Below are positions 1 through 9,175 of a stretch of DNA of 64,000 nucleotides, one piece after another (position 1 is the stretch's first letter; each line of letters opens with the position of its first letter). The translations under genes were made by a program, and so were the position numbers. Below the pieces are notes generated by a model. That model had not been told where the DNA came from. It saw only the letters and a list, made by a program, of their open reading frames with translations, and searched no databases. Location: NCBI RefSeq assembly GCF_032271945.1, contig NZ_CP130319.1:5535001-5599000 (forward strand), in the 5' to 3' direction. The DNA comes from Paenibacillus sp. MBLB1832. Lineage in GTDB: Bacteria; Bacillota; Bacilli; Paenibacillales; NBRC-103111.

Positions 1-27
1 CCGCTCTCTTACGAAAGCAGGAATATC

Positions 28-56
28 AATATACCATAGTTACTTTTGTTTTGCAA
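28..56 (-). promoter_or_regulatory. Predicted leftward sigma-A promoter with direct-repeat operator
   Basis: On the minus strand a -35 TTGCAA (51-56) and a -10 TATATT (28-33) are separated by exactly 17 bases. They point out of the left edge of the window, so the gene they would drive is not visible. A 12-base direct repeat, agttacttttgt, occurs at 38-49 (inside the spacer) and again at 70-81, 32 bases apart or about three helical turns. Such spacing suits a dimeric repressor; HxlR-type regulators use AGTTAC-like sites, but that assignment is inference. Confidence 0.5.
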
Positions 57-168
57 CTTGTTTTTCTCAAGTTACTTTTGTATTTCCGCATGTCTCAGCG
101 GCAACTTTTATAAGATAACACAGATGCCGCTATCGAGTCAACTCATTTTCTCATAATAAAAATAGGCG

Positions 169-438
169 TTATAACAGGGTTAATTTCACCCCAATTAGCA
201 AGATAACGCCAGGAACCCCTAACAAGGTTGCCGTACCTAAAGTCGCGGTGTTAATCGGCAGTTCCACGTGCGTATAGGCACTAAGTACATTGAGACCATA
301 CAGGAGAAATGCGGCAATAACGACATTTAACCCTAACGATGCTAGCAATCTACCTCCACCCTGACTCCTTATCGCGACCAAGAACAATAAGAGAGAGGAG
401 AAGATGAAAACTCCCCATATCGCATATTTGAGATACAC
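169..438 (-). CDS. bofA: BofA-like inhibitor of pro-sigma-K processing
   Basis: The 89-residue integral membrane protein matches BofA (87 residues in B. subtilis) in length, in its two to three hydrophobic segments, and in the conserved tail with an N-V-V/PIN region and a GVPG motif near residues 73-77. BofA holds the SpoIVFB protease inactive in the outer forespore membrane until the sigma-G checkpoint releases pro-sigma-K processing. The start is GTG at 438; there is no in-frame ATG, and a GGAGG inside the last codons of yaaL lies 9 bases upstream. Only 4 bases separate it from yaaL, so the two are probably cotranscribed, as in B. subtilis. Confidence 0.88.
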   Translation of the reverse strand: MYLKYAIWGVFIFSSLLLFLVAIRSQGGGRLLASLGLNVVIAAFLLYGLNVLSAYTHVELPINTATLGTATLLGVPGVILLIGVKLTLL

Positions 439-442
439 CTCC

Positions 443-727
443 TTACACCTCCACTAAGCGATCACTGTCTATTAGACTGACGCCTAATCTTTTTGCTTGC
501 TTGATCAGCATTTCGAATCGCTTCTCCGCTGCTCCTAGAGCATAAATGCAATAATCAATTTGATCCTTGTCCAACGCAAATTCAAAATGAGCCTGTGCCG
601 CTACCCAAGATTGATGCGCTGCGCGAATCTCTTGAATAAGTAACACCTTGTCCCTTATGAGCTCTTCTTGTTTGCTCTTTATTTGGGGATTCTTATTCCC
701 TGGCATGCCTAATAGAACTGGTCGCAC
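443..727 (-). CDS. yaaL: YaaL-like DUF2508 protein
   Basis: A small, charged, helix-rich protein of about 94 residues between recR and bofA, the position of yaaL in B. subtilis; it resembles the DUF2508 family, whose function is unknown. A longer in-frame reading from an ATG at 781 lacks a ribosome site. The GTG at 727 has a GGAGG (735-739) 7 bases upstream and is the better start; an ATG at 706 is also in frame but has no good site. It is followed by bofA after 4 bases. The link to sporulation is by neighbourhood only. Confidence 0.75.
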   Translation of the reverse strand: MRPVLLGMPGNKNPQIKSKQEELIRDKVLLIQEIRAAHQSWVAAQAHFEFALDKDQIDYCIYALGAAEKRFEMLIKQAKRLGVSLIDSDRLVEV

Positions 728-821
728 AAAATAACCTCCATTCCTCCCATATCCGGGTTGATATATACATATGGAGTTCATTGTGCGTTCAGAACCTAAT
801 CTATCTGGCTAAGCACAAAAA

Positions 822-843
822 AAGAGAGCCATATGGCTCTCTT
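822..843 (-). terminator. Intrinsic terminator after recR
   Basis: A perfect 22-base palindrome, aagagagccatatggctctc plus tt, is followed on the minus strand by a run of seven T residues (821-815). It lies just beyond the recR stop codon and separates recR from yaaL-bofA, so the latter pair probably has its own promoter or depends on read-through. Confidence 0.85.
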
Positions 844-853
844 CGTGTATATG

Positions 854-1450
854 CTATAATTCCCTGCGGCCTTCCATCGCTTTGGATAATGTGACCTCAT
901 CCGCGTACTCCAAATCACCGCCGACCGGCAATCCGTGCGCAATCCGAGTTACCCGAAGCCCGAAAGGCTTAATGAGCCTGGATAAATACATGGCTGTTGC
1001 TTCACCCTCGATATTCGGGTTGGTCGCCAAGATCAGTTCTTGTACCGTTTCATCACTCAAACGTTTGAGCAGCTCCGCGATATGAATTTGATCAGGACCA
1101 ATGCCCTCCATCGGAGATATCGCACCGTGCAGCACGTGATAGTAGCCTTCAAACTCTTTGGTTCGCTCCAACGCTACCAAATCTTTCGGCTCCTGTACCA
1201 CGCAAATGACGGAACCATCGCGGCTCTTATCCTGACAAATTCGGCAAGGATCGACATCGGTAATATTGCAGCAGACTGAGCAGTAATGCAGATTCCGTTT
1301 CACATTCACAAGCGACTTGGCGAAGTCAATCACGTCTTCTTCTTTCATTCGAAGCACATGAAAGGCTAAACGGCCAGCCGTCTTGGGGCCCACTCCCGGC
1401 AAGCGGGTAAAGGCATCAATTAACTTTGCTATCGGTTCGGGGTAATGCAA
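854..1450 (-). CDS. recR: Recombination mediator RecR
   Basis: RecR, 198 residues, the usual length. It forms a ring that clamps DNA and, with RecO and RecF, loads RecA onto SSB-coated single strands during gap repair. Visible are the N-terminal helix-hairpin-helix ([13 protein letters not shown], about residues 17-29), a four-cysteine zinc finger (CSVC and CRIC, about 57-72), and a TOPRIM domain beginning ICVVQEPKD, with a C-terminal [12 protein letters not shown]. The start is TTG at 1450, with AAGGAG 8 bases upstream. It follows ybaB and dnaX in the conserved dnaX-ybaB-recR order and ends at a terminator. Confidence 0.97.
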   Translation of the reverse strand: MHYPEPIAKLIDAFTRLPGVGPKTAGRLAFHVLRMKEEDVIDFAKSLVNVKRNLHYCSVCCNITDVDPCRICQDKSRDGSVICVVQEPKDLVALERTKEFEGYYHVLHGAISPMEGIGPDQIHIAELLKRLSDETVQELILATNPNIEGEATAMYLSRLIKPFGLRVTRIAHGLPVGGDLEYADEVTLSKAMEGRREL

Positions 1451-1492
1451 AGGACGTGCTCCTTCATCAAACAGAATCGTGATTTCGTTATT

Positions 1493-1804
1493 CTAGAACA
1501 AGCCCGGGATGTTCATTCCGCCTGTGAATTTACCCATATCTTTGTTCGCGATTTCTTCCGCTTTGGCCATAGCATCATTCACAGCCGTCAACACAAGATC
1601 TTGCAGCATTTCTACATCGTCTGGATCAACAGCTTCTGGTTTGATCGTGATGCTTTGAACTTTCTTGTGACCATTGACGGTGCAAGTTACCACGCCGCCG
1701 CCTGCAGTTCCTTCAATGATTTTGGTACCTAGTTCTTCCTGTGCTTTCATCATTTGTTCTTGCATCTTCTTCACTTGCTTCATCATTTGGTTCATGTTAT
1801 TCAT
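1493..1804 (-). CDS. YbaB/EbfC family nucleoid-associated protein
   Basis: A 103-residue DNA-binding protein of the YbaB/EbfC family (YaaK in B. subtilis), which forms tweezer-like dimers and binds DNA. The sequence opens with a methionine-rich helix ([19 protein letters not shown]), followed by the conserved TAGGGVVT segment and an NDAMAKAEE helix. An ATG at 1825 overlaps the dnaX stop, but the ATG at 1804 has a GGGAG 9 bases upstream and starts with the family-typical [11 protein letters not shown] take that start. It lies between dnaX and recR. Confidence 0.93.
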   Translation of the reverse strand: MNNMNQMMKQVKKMQEQMMKAQEELGTKIIEGTAGGGVVTCTVNGHKKVQSITIKPEAVDPDDVEMLQDLVLTAVNDAMAKAEEIANKDMGKFTGGMNIPGLF

Positions 1805-1824
1805 AATAGGTCGCTCCCTTATCA

Positions 1825-3573
1825 TTAATCTTCTTTAATTGTGACCAAATCTTCCCCAAACAACTGGATCGCTTCGGATATCCACTCTTCTTTGACCGCG
1901 TTTCCACGGCCATCTTCTGCAACAAGCTCCATTTCTTCAGGCGGAGCGGAAGTCGCATCATTCTTCGCATCGTCCCATTCCTTGCGCATCAAGGTTAATA
2001 GCCGCATCGGCTTTCCAAATACAGAAGAAAGAACTTGCTCGATAATTACCTTGTTCTCAGGCTTCTCTGTTGTATTGCGGTGCATGTCATTCTTAAAAGC
2101 AACCAATACAACGTCATCTAATACCGATACGAGATCGCCATTCACAAACCAAGCATGAACGGTAATCTTCTTCTCTTTGACATCGCCCAAAACTTGACTC
2201 CACTTCAGCAGAGCGTTCTTCGTCTCTGGGCCATCTGACGCCTTCAGATAAGCATCCAGCTTCAGACCTGATTTCTTGGATGGCGCCGAGGCAACGGGCA
2301 CTTTCGCTGCAGGCGTTTGTCTCGCACTTTCACCAGAAGATGCGGTCACTCCCGATTTTACCAGTCCAGCTAGCTGTTCTTCAAGTTGTTTCATTCTTTG
2401 GGCCATCTGAGCCAGGGAATCGCCTTGCGGTGCGCGTCCTGCGTCTTGCGAAGAACGAACCAAAGTCGAAGTGCCACCTTCCGCGCCGCGCTGGTTGCCG
2501 CTAATTTTCATAATGGCGATTTCGAGCAACGTTTGCGGTTGCACCGAGTATTTCATTTCGCTTTGATAGTGGTTCAACGTTTCGATCATACTCATCATTT
2601 CATTCGGTGTAAAATGTCCAGCGATCGCCTTCAATTCATCCATATCGAAGACGCGTTCCGCGATTACAGGCGAATTCGGTACCATGCGAACCATGAGCAA
2701 GTCCCGGAAATAATGAATGAGATTTTCGATACACTTGTCGGCGCTCTTACCTTCTTGCATGAAAGCATCAATTAACTCTAAAGCAGCACCAAGATCTTGT
2801 TCCTTAATGTAGCTCACCAGTTTCTTGAATTGATCCGATGCGATGCCGCCCGTAATTGACAAGATGTCAGCTAGCTGGATTTCACCTGTTGCAAAAGACG
2901 CGGCTTGATCCAGCAGACTAAGCGCATCCCGCATACCCCCATCGGATAATCGAGCTATATAATGAAGTGCTTCCTTATCAATCGCAATTCGTTCTTGCTC
3001 ACAAATGAATTGAAGCCGGCCCACTTCATCTTCCATGGACACTCTGCGAAAATCAAAACGCTGACACCGGGAAATAATCGTCGCCGGGATCTTGTGAGGC
3101 TCTGTTGTTGCCAAAATGAACATGACATGGGCAGGCGGCTCTTCCAACGTTTTCAGTAAAGCATTAAACGCCTCTGTAGTGAGCATGTGCACTTCATCTA
3201 TAATGTACACTTTCTGCCTGACTTCCGTCGGTGCATACTTGACTTTATCTCGAATATCCCGAATTTCTTCTACTCCGCGGTTTGATGCCGCATCGATTTC
3301 GACAACGTCCATCACGGCGCCTTCTGTGATTCGCTCACAGGCCGAGCATTGATTGCACGGCTCTTCCGAGGGTCCATTCAAGCAGTTGATGGCTTTGGCT
3401 AAAATTTTGGCCGTACTTGTTTTGCCCGTCCCACGGGGCCCATTAAATAAATAGGCATGGGTCAAGCGATTCTCTCGCAAAGAATTCTGCAGTGTCTGCG
3501 TGATGTGCCTTTGCCCGACAACATCATGAAACGTCTGCGATCTCCACGTACGATACAAAGCAATGTGTGCCAT
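1825..3573 (-). CDS. dnaX: DNA polymerase III subunit gamma/tau
   Basis: DnaX, the ATPase that opens and loads the beta sliding clamp and ties the replicase together. About 582 residues. The N-terminus has the family opening [15 protein letters not shown], Walker [10 protein letters not shown], a four-cysteine zinc module (C-N-Q-C-S-A-C region), Walker B DEVHML and the SRC sensor ([12 protein letters not shown]). A variable Ala/Ser/Lys-rich linker follows, then the tau-specific C-terminal domain. The ATG at 3573 has an AGAGG 6 bases upstream and is preferred to an in-frame start at 3588. No A6G-type slippery site was seen, so a gamma-producing frameshift is unlikely. Confidence 0.97.
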   Translation of the reverse strand: MAHIALYRTWRSQTFHDVVGQRHITQTLQNSLRENRLTHAYLFNGPRGTGKTSTAKILAKAINCLNGPSEEPCNQCSACERITEGAVMDVVEIDAASNRGVEEIRDIRDKVKYAPTEVRQKVYIIDEVHMLTTEAFNALLKTLEEPPAHVMFILATTEPHKIPATIISRCQRFDFRRVSMEDEVGRLQFICEQERIAIDKEALHYIARLSDGGMRDALSLLDQAASFATGEIQLADILSITGGIASDQFKKLVSYIKEQDLGAALELIDAFMQEGKSADKCIENLIHYFRDLLMVRMVPNSPVIAERVFDMDELKAIAGHFTPNEMMSMIETLNHYQSEMKYSVQPQTLLEIAIMKISGNQRGAEGGTSTLVRSSQDAGRAPQGDSLAQMAQRMKQLEEQLAGLVKSGVTASSGESARQTPAAKVPVASAPSKKSGLKLDAYLKASDGPETKNALLKWSQVLGDVKEKKITVHAWFVNGDLVSVLDDVVLVAFKNDMHRNTTEKPENKVIIEQVLSSVFGKPMRLLTLMRKEWDDAKNDATSAPPEEMELVAEDGRGNAVKEEWISEAIQLFGEDLVTIKED

Positions 3574-3660
3574 AGTGTTCCTCTCCAATAATCCCTGCGT
3601 GGATTGACTGAATCCATTATACTATAACCCTCCGAGGGATGAAATAGAGGGATCTAGGGA

Positions 3661-5097
3661 TCATGTATAGGGAATGGATATCGTGAACGTGGTTCCAAAG
3701 CCCTTCGAGGCAACCCGAATGGTCCCGCCCATATCATGAATGATCCGTTGGCATACGGAGAGTCCTAGACCTGTCCCTGTGTCCTTCGTCGTGAAGAAAG
3801 GATCGAATATTTTATCTATGACAAACATAGGTATGCCAGAGCCCGTATCGTGAATATCTACACACACATTACGCTCAATGGTGTCCACACGCTCCGAAAT
3901 GGTCAAGACGCCCCCGTCTGGCATGGCCTCAATCCCATTTTTGCACACATTCAAAAAGACTTGTTTCAAAAGCTCACTATCCGCAATCACTTCGGGCACA
4001 TGCTTTAGCGATTCATACTGCAATTGCACATTATAGAGAATCGCTTCGGTATGGATAATCGGCACCATTCCCCGCAGTACGTCTGTGATGTGTGTGCTCT
4101 CGTACGACACATGCTTGGGCTTGCTCAACAGCAGGAACTCGTTTACTAACGCATTGATTCGATCGATTTCGCCCAGCATCACATCTGTGAAATTTTGTTC
4201 CTTACCCATGCCACGCTCGCCGAAGGTCCGATGCAGCATTTGCAAAAAGCCTTTGATGGAGGTTAATGGATTCCGTATTTCATGTGCCGTCCCTGCTGCA
4301 ATTTGACCAATCATGGCAAGTCGGTCGCTTCGCTGAACCATTTGCTCCAAGGAACGAAGATTCGTCACGTCCTTGAAAATTACGTAGGCCCCCACGATTT
4401 TTCCATGACTGTCCTTCAGTACATTAGAGTCGAGCAAAAGCTCGAACCGCTCTCGATTATTAGTCCAAGATACCGCATGATTCCGGACGATCGCCCCCGT
4501 CAATATACTGCGCTGTACGAGTTGATGCTGGCTAGGCACCGAAGCGAAAATGTCATCCAGCGATTTATTGAGAATGTTTTCCCGTTCCATGGCAAGCATC
4601 TGACAGGCACGATCGCTCACATCTGCTAGCGTGAAATCCAGACTAATTAATAGCACGCCTAAATTGATATCTTTCAAAAAGGCATCGGAGAAGCGTTGCA
4701 GGAGGTTCAGTGATTGATTTTCTTCATTATTTTTAAAAATGAGCAGATATAGGAGCTTGCCGCCTTGTTGAAGGCGCAGCATCGAAAATTGATAGTATTG
4801 CATCTCACCATTTTTCCCTTGAAGAAAGCCATGTGGCCACTCGCGCACATCGCGATCACCATGAAAATGATAGGCATAAAGTTCGCCCAACGAAGATCTA
4901 ACCTTGAACAAGCGAGGAAAGGGTAACTGCGTAATTTCGTTAGCGGCATAACCTGTGGATTTCAAAATCTGATCGGTTGCAAGCAGCAGTTTATCTTCAT
5001 CATCAATTAACAGCATGCTCGTTTGTGTACTAAGTTGAAATAGATTTCTCACTTCGTCTATAGATATCGCGTAATTCTGAGGCTCATGAATGGGCAT
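3661..5097 (-). CDS. PAS-domain sporulation-type sensor histidine kinase
   Basis: A 478-residue soluble histidine kinase with no membrane segment. It has two PAS-like regions (roughly residues 15-120 and 130-245), a HisKA dimerization domain with phospho-acceptor His272 in AHEIRNPLTS, and a HATPase with N box (KNGIEAMP), G1 (DTGSGIP), F box (FDPFFTT) and G2 (GTGLGL). The AHEIRNPLTSIKGFLQ segment is typical of the KinA/KinE class that phosphorylates Spo0F; spo0F lies 7 kb away in this window. That partnership is inference. The ATG at 5097 has AAGGAG 8 bases upstream; an in-frame ATG at 5142 lacks one. It is inserted between the SRP RNA and dnaX. Confidence 0.88.
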   Translation of the reverse strand: MPIHEPQNYAISIDEVRNLFQLSTQTSMLLIDDEDKLLLATDQILKSTGYAANEITQLPFPRLFKVRSSLGELYAYHFHGDRDVREWPHGFLQGKNGEMQYYQFSMLRLQQGGKLLYLLIFKNNEENQSLNLLQRFSDAFLKDINLGVLLISLDFTLADVSDRACQMLAMERENILNKSLDDIFASVPSQHQLVQRSILTGAIVRNHAVSWTNNRERFELLLDSNVLKDSHGKIVGAYVIFKDVTNLRSLEQMVQRSDRLAMIGQIAAGTAHEIRNPLTSIKGFLQMLHRTFGERGMGKEQNFTDVMLGEIDRINALVNEFLLLSKPKHVSYESTHITDVLRGMVPIIHTEAILYNVQLQYESLKHVPEVIADSELLKQVFLNVCKNGIEAMPDGGVLTISERVDTIERNVCVDIHDTGSGIPMFVIDKIFDPFFTTKDTGTGLGLSVCQRIIHDMGGTIRVASKGFGTTFTISIPYT

Positions 5098-5216
5098 AGC
5101 AACAGCTCCTTCATTTTCTCGGATCGAACCCCTACTAGGCAATCGTCAGCATTAAGCACTGTACAGTTAATGATTCTCTATATAGGCATATTTTCCCTGC
5201 TAAAAGTACAAAGAAA

Positions 5217-5238
5217 AAACGCCTGCGATCAGGCGTTT
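5217..5238 (-). terminator. Intrinsic terminator of the SRP RNA
   Basis: A nine-pair perfect stem (AAACGCCTG/CAGGCGTTT, loop of four bases) is followed on the minus strand by a T run. It sits just downstream of the SRP RNA. Confidence 0.85.
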
Positions 5239-5264
5239 CCGTTAACATATGTGGTTGGATCCTA

Positions 5265-5545
5265 AAAGGTGTAGGTAAAACTGTGCACCTGTTATTGATA
5301 AAGGGATACAAGCGAACCCTTATCGTTAGCTCAAGTTAGGCATCCCTTCGGCACATGGAACATCTCACTTACGGCTGCTTCCTTCCGGACCTGACCGGGT
5401 TCATGAGCATCCATTGCGAAGGACCCGACTCTCAACACCACGTGTAAGGGCCAGACCTCACATCACAGTACCGCTAACAGGAATTCAACCTCGCTACAGC
5501 GGATTGCGAGTTACAGGGCACCGCTACCTCCCCGTCTAGCACAGT
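5265..5545 (-). ncRNA. ffs: Signal recognition particle RNA, large Bacillus type
   Basis: On the minus strand the universally conserved SRP core GGTCAGGTCCGGAAGGAAGC is present (complement near 5372-5395). It sits in a roughly 280-base transcript with paired 5' and 3' arms, matching the 6S-size scRNA of Bacilli, which includes an Alu domain, rather than the 4.5S RNA of Gram-negatives. The RNA scaffolds Ffh and directs ribosomes making membrane and secreted proteins to FtsY. The ends are estimated from the promoter upstream and the terminator downstream. In B. subtilis this gene also lies just before dnaX; here a kinase gene is interposed. Confidence 0.95.
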
Positions 5546-5551
5546 AAAAAC

Positions 5552-5580
5552 AGTATAGCCCATTACCTCTTAAATAGCAA
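5552..5580 (-). promoter_or_regulatory. Sigma-A promoter of the SRP RNA
   Basis: On the minus strand TTGCTA (5575-5580), a 17-base spacer and TATACT (5552-5557) precede the SRP RNA, placing the start near 5545. Confidence 0.75.
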
Positions 5581-5620
5581 CCTAGGGGAAAAAAGTAACA
5601 TATATAGAGATCCTTAGCGA

Positions 5621-6025
5621 TTATCGCACCATTTTGACATGAATCTTGTAGCGCGGCATATTGGTTTCCAACGCCATCTGCGCTTGTGAGCGCAGCTCCT
5701 CTACTTGACCCGCGTTTAAAGAAGCGACTGGCGTGATTCTGACTTTGGCTGTCGGACCATTGATAGCTATATTGGTTTTCTGGATTCCTGGCAATTGAGC
5801 AAGCACAGCTTTCATTAGATTCGCATCATCATCATAATGATGAAAGGTTGGGTTCATCGGATCGTTCGGGTTCACATTCGTAATGCCAAGCATACCATCT
5901 TGCCTGTAATTCTGTACTTTATACTTATGATCATCTGTTTTCTTGTGATTGCCCGCCCACATCCCGCAACCTACTAAACTCGCAATCAAAAACACGGCTC
6001 CTGTTAACTTTATAAGACCTTTCAA
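5621..6025 (-). CDS. YhcN/YlaJ-like sporulation lipoprotein
   Basis: A protein of about 134 residues with a lipoprotein signal peptide (hydrophobic core, then lipobox LVGC) and a domain ending in the pattern of the YhcN/YlaJ spore lipoprotein family: KAVLAQLPGIQKTNIAINGPTA, then VRITP, then an EELRSQAQMAL helix. Members are found at the spore cortex or inner membrane and some affect germination and outgrowth. An ATG at 6043 overlaps the ribosome site itself (GGAGGTG at 6034-6040), so the TTG at 6025, about 9-10 bases downstream of it, is the likely start and gives a classic MKGLIK signal start. Confidence 0.75.
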   Translation of the reverse strand: MKGLIKLTGAVFLIASLVGCGMWAGNHKKTDDHKYKVQNYRQDGMLGITNVNPNDPMNPTFHHYDDDANLMKAVLAQLPGIQKTNIAINGPTAKVRITPVASLNAGQVEELRSQAQMALETNMPRYKIHVKMVR

Positions 6026-6119
6026 AATAAAAACACCTCCCATTGGACTCTAAGCTTAAACTTAGGATGACCAAGGGAGGATGTCTTATGCTGATTGGCA
6101 ATCACGCAAATGATACCAA

Positions 6120-6317
6120 TTAGATTCCGTATTTCTTTTTGAACTTGTCGACACGGCCGCCTACATCGATAAACTTCTGTTTACCTGTGTAGAAAGGATG
6201 GCAATTAGAGCAAATCTCAACACGAAGATTAGCTTTGATTGAACCCGTTTCGAACACATTACCACAAGCGCAAGTCACTGTGGTTGCATGATAAGTAGGA
6301 TGAATTCCTGCTTTCAT
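6120..6317 (-). CDS. rpmE: 50S ribosomal protein L31, zinc-binding form
   Basis: Sixty-five residues with all four zinc-ligand cysteines of the C+ form (CACG near 16-19 and CSNC near 36-39), followed by the family signature [11 protein letters not shown]31 bridges the 50S and 30S subunits. In B. subtilis the zinc-containing RpmE is replaced by YtiA under zinc starvation. It lies downstream of rho with a radical SAM gene between; in B. subtilis rpmE directly follows rho. Confidence 0.97.
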   Translation of the reverse strand: MKAGIHPTYHATTVTCACGNVFETGSIKANLRVEICSNCHPFYTGKQKFIDVGGRVDKFKKKYGI

Positions 6318-6447
6318 TATGGTTCACCTCTTTCCGCCCTGAATCATGTGCTGAATCAGAGTTAATGGACGTACTTAAGCATTGTAGCATATTCGCAAGT
6401 CTTGATGCAATGGGAATCGAACGGTTAAACCTTCCACTGTGCGACCT

Positions 6448-7722
6448 TTATAAAATCGGCGCCAGCGTTCGATCACTCGTGTAAAACTTAGGCGTATGCG
6501 AGTACGAGCCGATGACAACATCCGGCAATTCCTGCTCGAAAATTTCGATCATTTGTTTCATGCCTAGAAGCTCGCCCTGAGCCTTCGGGATGATGCTGAG
6601 ATAACTCTCTGGATCTATATTCAGGTTGCGCATTTGGATCAGCTTTAATCCCGTTCTGCGAACAAATTCGATCATCGCTTCGACTTCTTCTTCCCGATCT
6701 GTTACTCCCGGGAACACGAGGTAGTTAATCGATGTAATAACACCTTTATCCGTCGCATAGCGCAGTGATTTCTCTACATTCTTGAGCGTATACGCTCTCG
6801 GCTTATAATAGGCGTTGTAATGATCATCTAACGCACTGATCGTACTTACACGCATGAGATCAAGCCCTGCGTCCACGATGCCGCGGATATGATCGGTCAG
6901 CCCCGCGTTCGTATTAATGTTGATGTAACCCATCTTTGTCTGCTCACGCACACGCTTGATGGCATCAATGATAAGAACAGCTTGGGTACTTGGCTCGCCT
7001 TCGCAGCCTTGTCCGAAGGAGATGATGCTATCTGGTGTCCGCAGATGCTCCAGCATAATCTGCGTAATCTCTTCGACCTTCGGCTTGAAGTTCATCCGCG
7101 TCTGCGGTGCAACAAAGCCGCTTTCATCCGGCTGTTCCGAGATACAGCCAAAGCAACCTGCGTTGCAGGAGTACGAGACAGGAACAGCCCCTTCCCACCG
7201 CTGCAGGAACGTGTTCGAAGCAGTTAAGCACTCATAGCCAAGCGCACAATTGGAGAGATGCGCGTATAGACGATTCTCTGGATATTTGGCCACCAGCCGT
7301 TTGACTTCCACTTCGAGTTCGTCCGGATCGCAGTGAACAGGATTCCAGAAGTATGGGTTGTCCGTAAGCCGCGCGGCAACGTAGAAGCCATCTTCCTTCC
7401 AGACAACTGCAGTATAACCGAATAACGGCAGCGCCTTGGTTTTGTCGGACTTGATATAGCCAGGCAGAAGCAGTCGGGTAAAACCTTGCGGCAGCAGCGC
7501 GCCAACAGCGTGGTAATCCCCTTCCAGCAGCTTCATTTCACCAGTCTCCGCATCAATCCCAACGGGACGCGTAAAAGGAAGACTAACGAGCGTTGCCCCT
7601 TCTGGCAAAGGAATCAATTCGTCTTCTAATATTTCTGTGATCATTTCAGCATTCCGGCCCAACGCCAAGAAATCGGGATGATCAAATACATTGCCTTGTG
7701 GATCCGAATAAACCAAATTCAT
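6448..7722 (-). CDS. Radical SAM protein of unknown function
   Basis: A 424-residue radical SAM enzyme. The iron-sulfur binding motif is CNAGCFGC (C-x3-C-x2-C, near residues 187-194), followed by a partial TIM-barrel pattern: ISFGQGCEGEP (SAM-binding GGE-like), NTNAG, and a C-terminal strand around NYLVFPGVTDREEE. The N-terminal 170 residues have no domain I recognise. The substrate is unknown. ATG 7722 has AGAGGAG upstream. It is inserted between rho and rpmE, which are adjacent in B. subtilis, and might be translated from the rho transcript. The class assignment is firm, the function open. Confidence 0.85.
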   Translation of the reverse strand: MNLVYSDPQGNVFDHPDFLALGRNAEMITEILEDELIPLPEGATLVSLPFTRPVGIDAETGEMKLLEGDYHAVGALLPQGFTRLLLPGYIKSDKTKALPLFGYTAVVWKEDGFYVAARLTDNPYFWNPVHCDPDELEVEVKRLVAKYPENRLYAHLSNCALGYECLTASNTFLQRWEGAVPVSYSCNAGCFGCISEQPDESGFVAPQTRMNFKPKVEEITQIMLEHLRTPDSIISFGQGCEGEPSTQAVLIIDAIKRVREQTKMGYININTNAGLTDHIRGIVDAGLDLMRVSTISALDDHYNAYYKPRAYTLKNVEKSLRYATDKGVITSINYLVFPGVTDREEEVEAMIEFVRRTGLKLIQMRNLNIDPESYLSIIPKAQGELLGMKQMIEIFEQELPDVVIGSYSHTPKFYTSDRTLAPIL

Positions 7723-7814
7723 AACGGTACTCCTCTGTCGCAGAGAGACTTTAGCTACCGCTAAAGATCCCTAAATTAGGTCAAGGATTAACGATAAGCT
7801 CGTTAACTGATAGC

Positions 7815-9113
7815 TTAGGAAGCTGAATTCTTGACTTTTCCTTTATTCGATGGAGATGGCGATCCCGCAGACGGGGTTGTCAACGAGTCTAAAAACTCTT
7901 GATTCGTCTTTGTATCTGCAAGCTTCTTAATGAAGGCCTCCGTGTACTCGTGCGAATCGTTCATGCCTTTGCGAAGAGCCCATACTTTCTCTAGCTCGTC
8001 TTTGCTTAACAACGCTTCCTCACGACGCGTTCCCGAACGGCGAATGTCGATCGCTGGGAAGATGCGGCGCTCTGCCATTTTACGATCAAGATGAAGCTCT
8101 AGATTGCCTGTCCCTTTAAATTCTTCATAAATAACGTCATCCATACGTGAACCTGTTTCGACGAGAGCTGTAGCCAAGATGGTTAAGCTGCCGCCTTCTT
8201 CAATGTTACGAGCCGCTCCGAAGAAACGCTTCGGACGGTGGAAAGCCGCGGGGTCGACACCACCAGACAACGTCCGGCCTGAAGGCGGCACAACGAGGTT
8301 ATACGCTCTTGCTAAACGTGTAATACTATCGAGCAAGATCACAACATCTTTCTTATGTTCAACTAGGCGCATAGCGCGTTCTAGCACAAGTTCAGCCACT
8401 TTGATGTGGTTCTCTGGCAGCTCATCGAACGTAGAGGCAACGACTTCCCCTTTGACAGAGCGCTGCATGTCTGTAACTTCCTCAGGACGCTCATCGATGA
8501 GAAGAACGAATAGTTCAATCTCGGGGTAGTTCGTAGAAATGCTATTCGCAATCTCTTTCAAGAGCAAGGTTTTACCTGCTTTGGGAGGTGCAACAACAAG
8601 TCCACGCTGGCCTAAACCTACTGGAGCAAGCAAATCCATAATGCGCATGGAAATCTTGTTCGGCTCCGTTTCGAGCGTAATCCGTGTGTCAGGATAAAGC
8701 GGCGTCAAAGCTGGGAAATGCAGGCGTTCTGCAGCCGTTTCTGGCTTCTCACCGTTTACCGCTTCGACTTGAAGAAGCCCGAAATAACGTTCATTCTCCT
8801 TCGGAGGGCGGCACTTTCCAGACACGATGTCGCCGGAACGTAAATCAAACTTACGAATTTGAGAGGCTGAAATATAAATATCCTCGGAGCTTGGCAAGTA
8901 GTTGATCGGACGTAAGAATCCGAAGCCTTCCTGCAAAATCTCCAAAACGCCTTGCATGAACAGGAATCCGCTTTCCGCAGCTTGTGCACGTAAAATGGCA
9001 AATATGAGTTCTTTTTTCTTCAGCGTACCGTAATAAGGGATCTGAAATTTCTTAGCTAGTTTATATAAATCAGTAAGCTTGAGTACTTCAAGCTCAGCAA
9101 GCTGCATGCTCAT
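7815..9113 (-). CDS. rho: Transcription termination factor Rho
   Basis: Rho, 432 residues, a hexameric RNA helicase that terminates transcription, especially of antisense RNA in Bacilli. Visible are the N-terminal Rho_N helical domain ([14 protein letters not shown]), a cold-shock-like RNA-binding fold (GFGFLRP), Walker [11 protein letters not shown], Walker B ([14 protein letters not shown]), the Q and R loops ([20 protein letters not shown]) and the family C-terminus (RRSGTRREE). A short Ser/Pro/Lys tail follows. ATG 9113 has GGTGG 7 bases upstream. Between its stop and the radical SAM gene are small hairpins without T runs. Confidence 0.97.
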   Translation of the reverse strand: MSMQLAELEVLKLTDLYKLAKKFQIPYYGTLKKKELIFAILRAQAAESGFLFMQGVLEILQEGFGFLRPINYLPSSEDIYISASQIRKFDLRSGDIVSGKCRPPKENERYFGLLQVEAVNGEKPETAAERLHFPALTPLYPDTRITLETEPNKISMRIMDLLAPVGLGQRGLVVAPPKAGKTLLLKEIANSISTNYPEIELFVLLIDERPEEVTDMQRSVKGEVVASTFDELPENHIKVAELVLERAMRLVEHKKDVVILLDSITRLARAYNLVVPPSGRTLSGGVDPAAFHRPKRFFGAARNIEEGGSLTILATALVETGSRMDDVIYEEFKGTGNLELHLDRKMAERRIFPAIDIRRSGTRREEALLSKDELEKVWALRKGMNDSHEYTEAFIKKLADTKTNQEFLDSLTTPSAGSPSPSNKGKVKNSAS

Positions 9114-9175
9114 GTTTCAACCACCAAACTATTAAATTTTCAATTGGATTCTAGCATTGCCTGTTGTTTGGTACT

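Noticed and set aside
1825..3573. Programmed frameshift in dnaX producing gamma
   Set aside because: No A AAA AAG heptamer or following stem was seen in the linker region.
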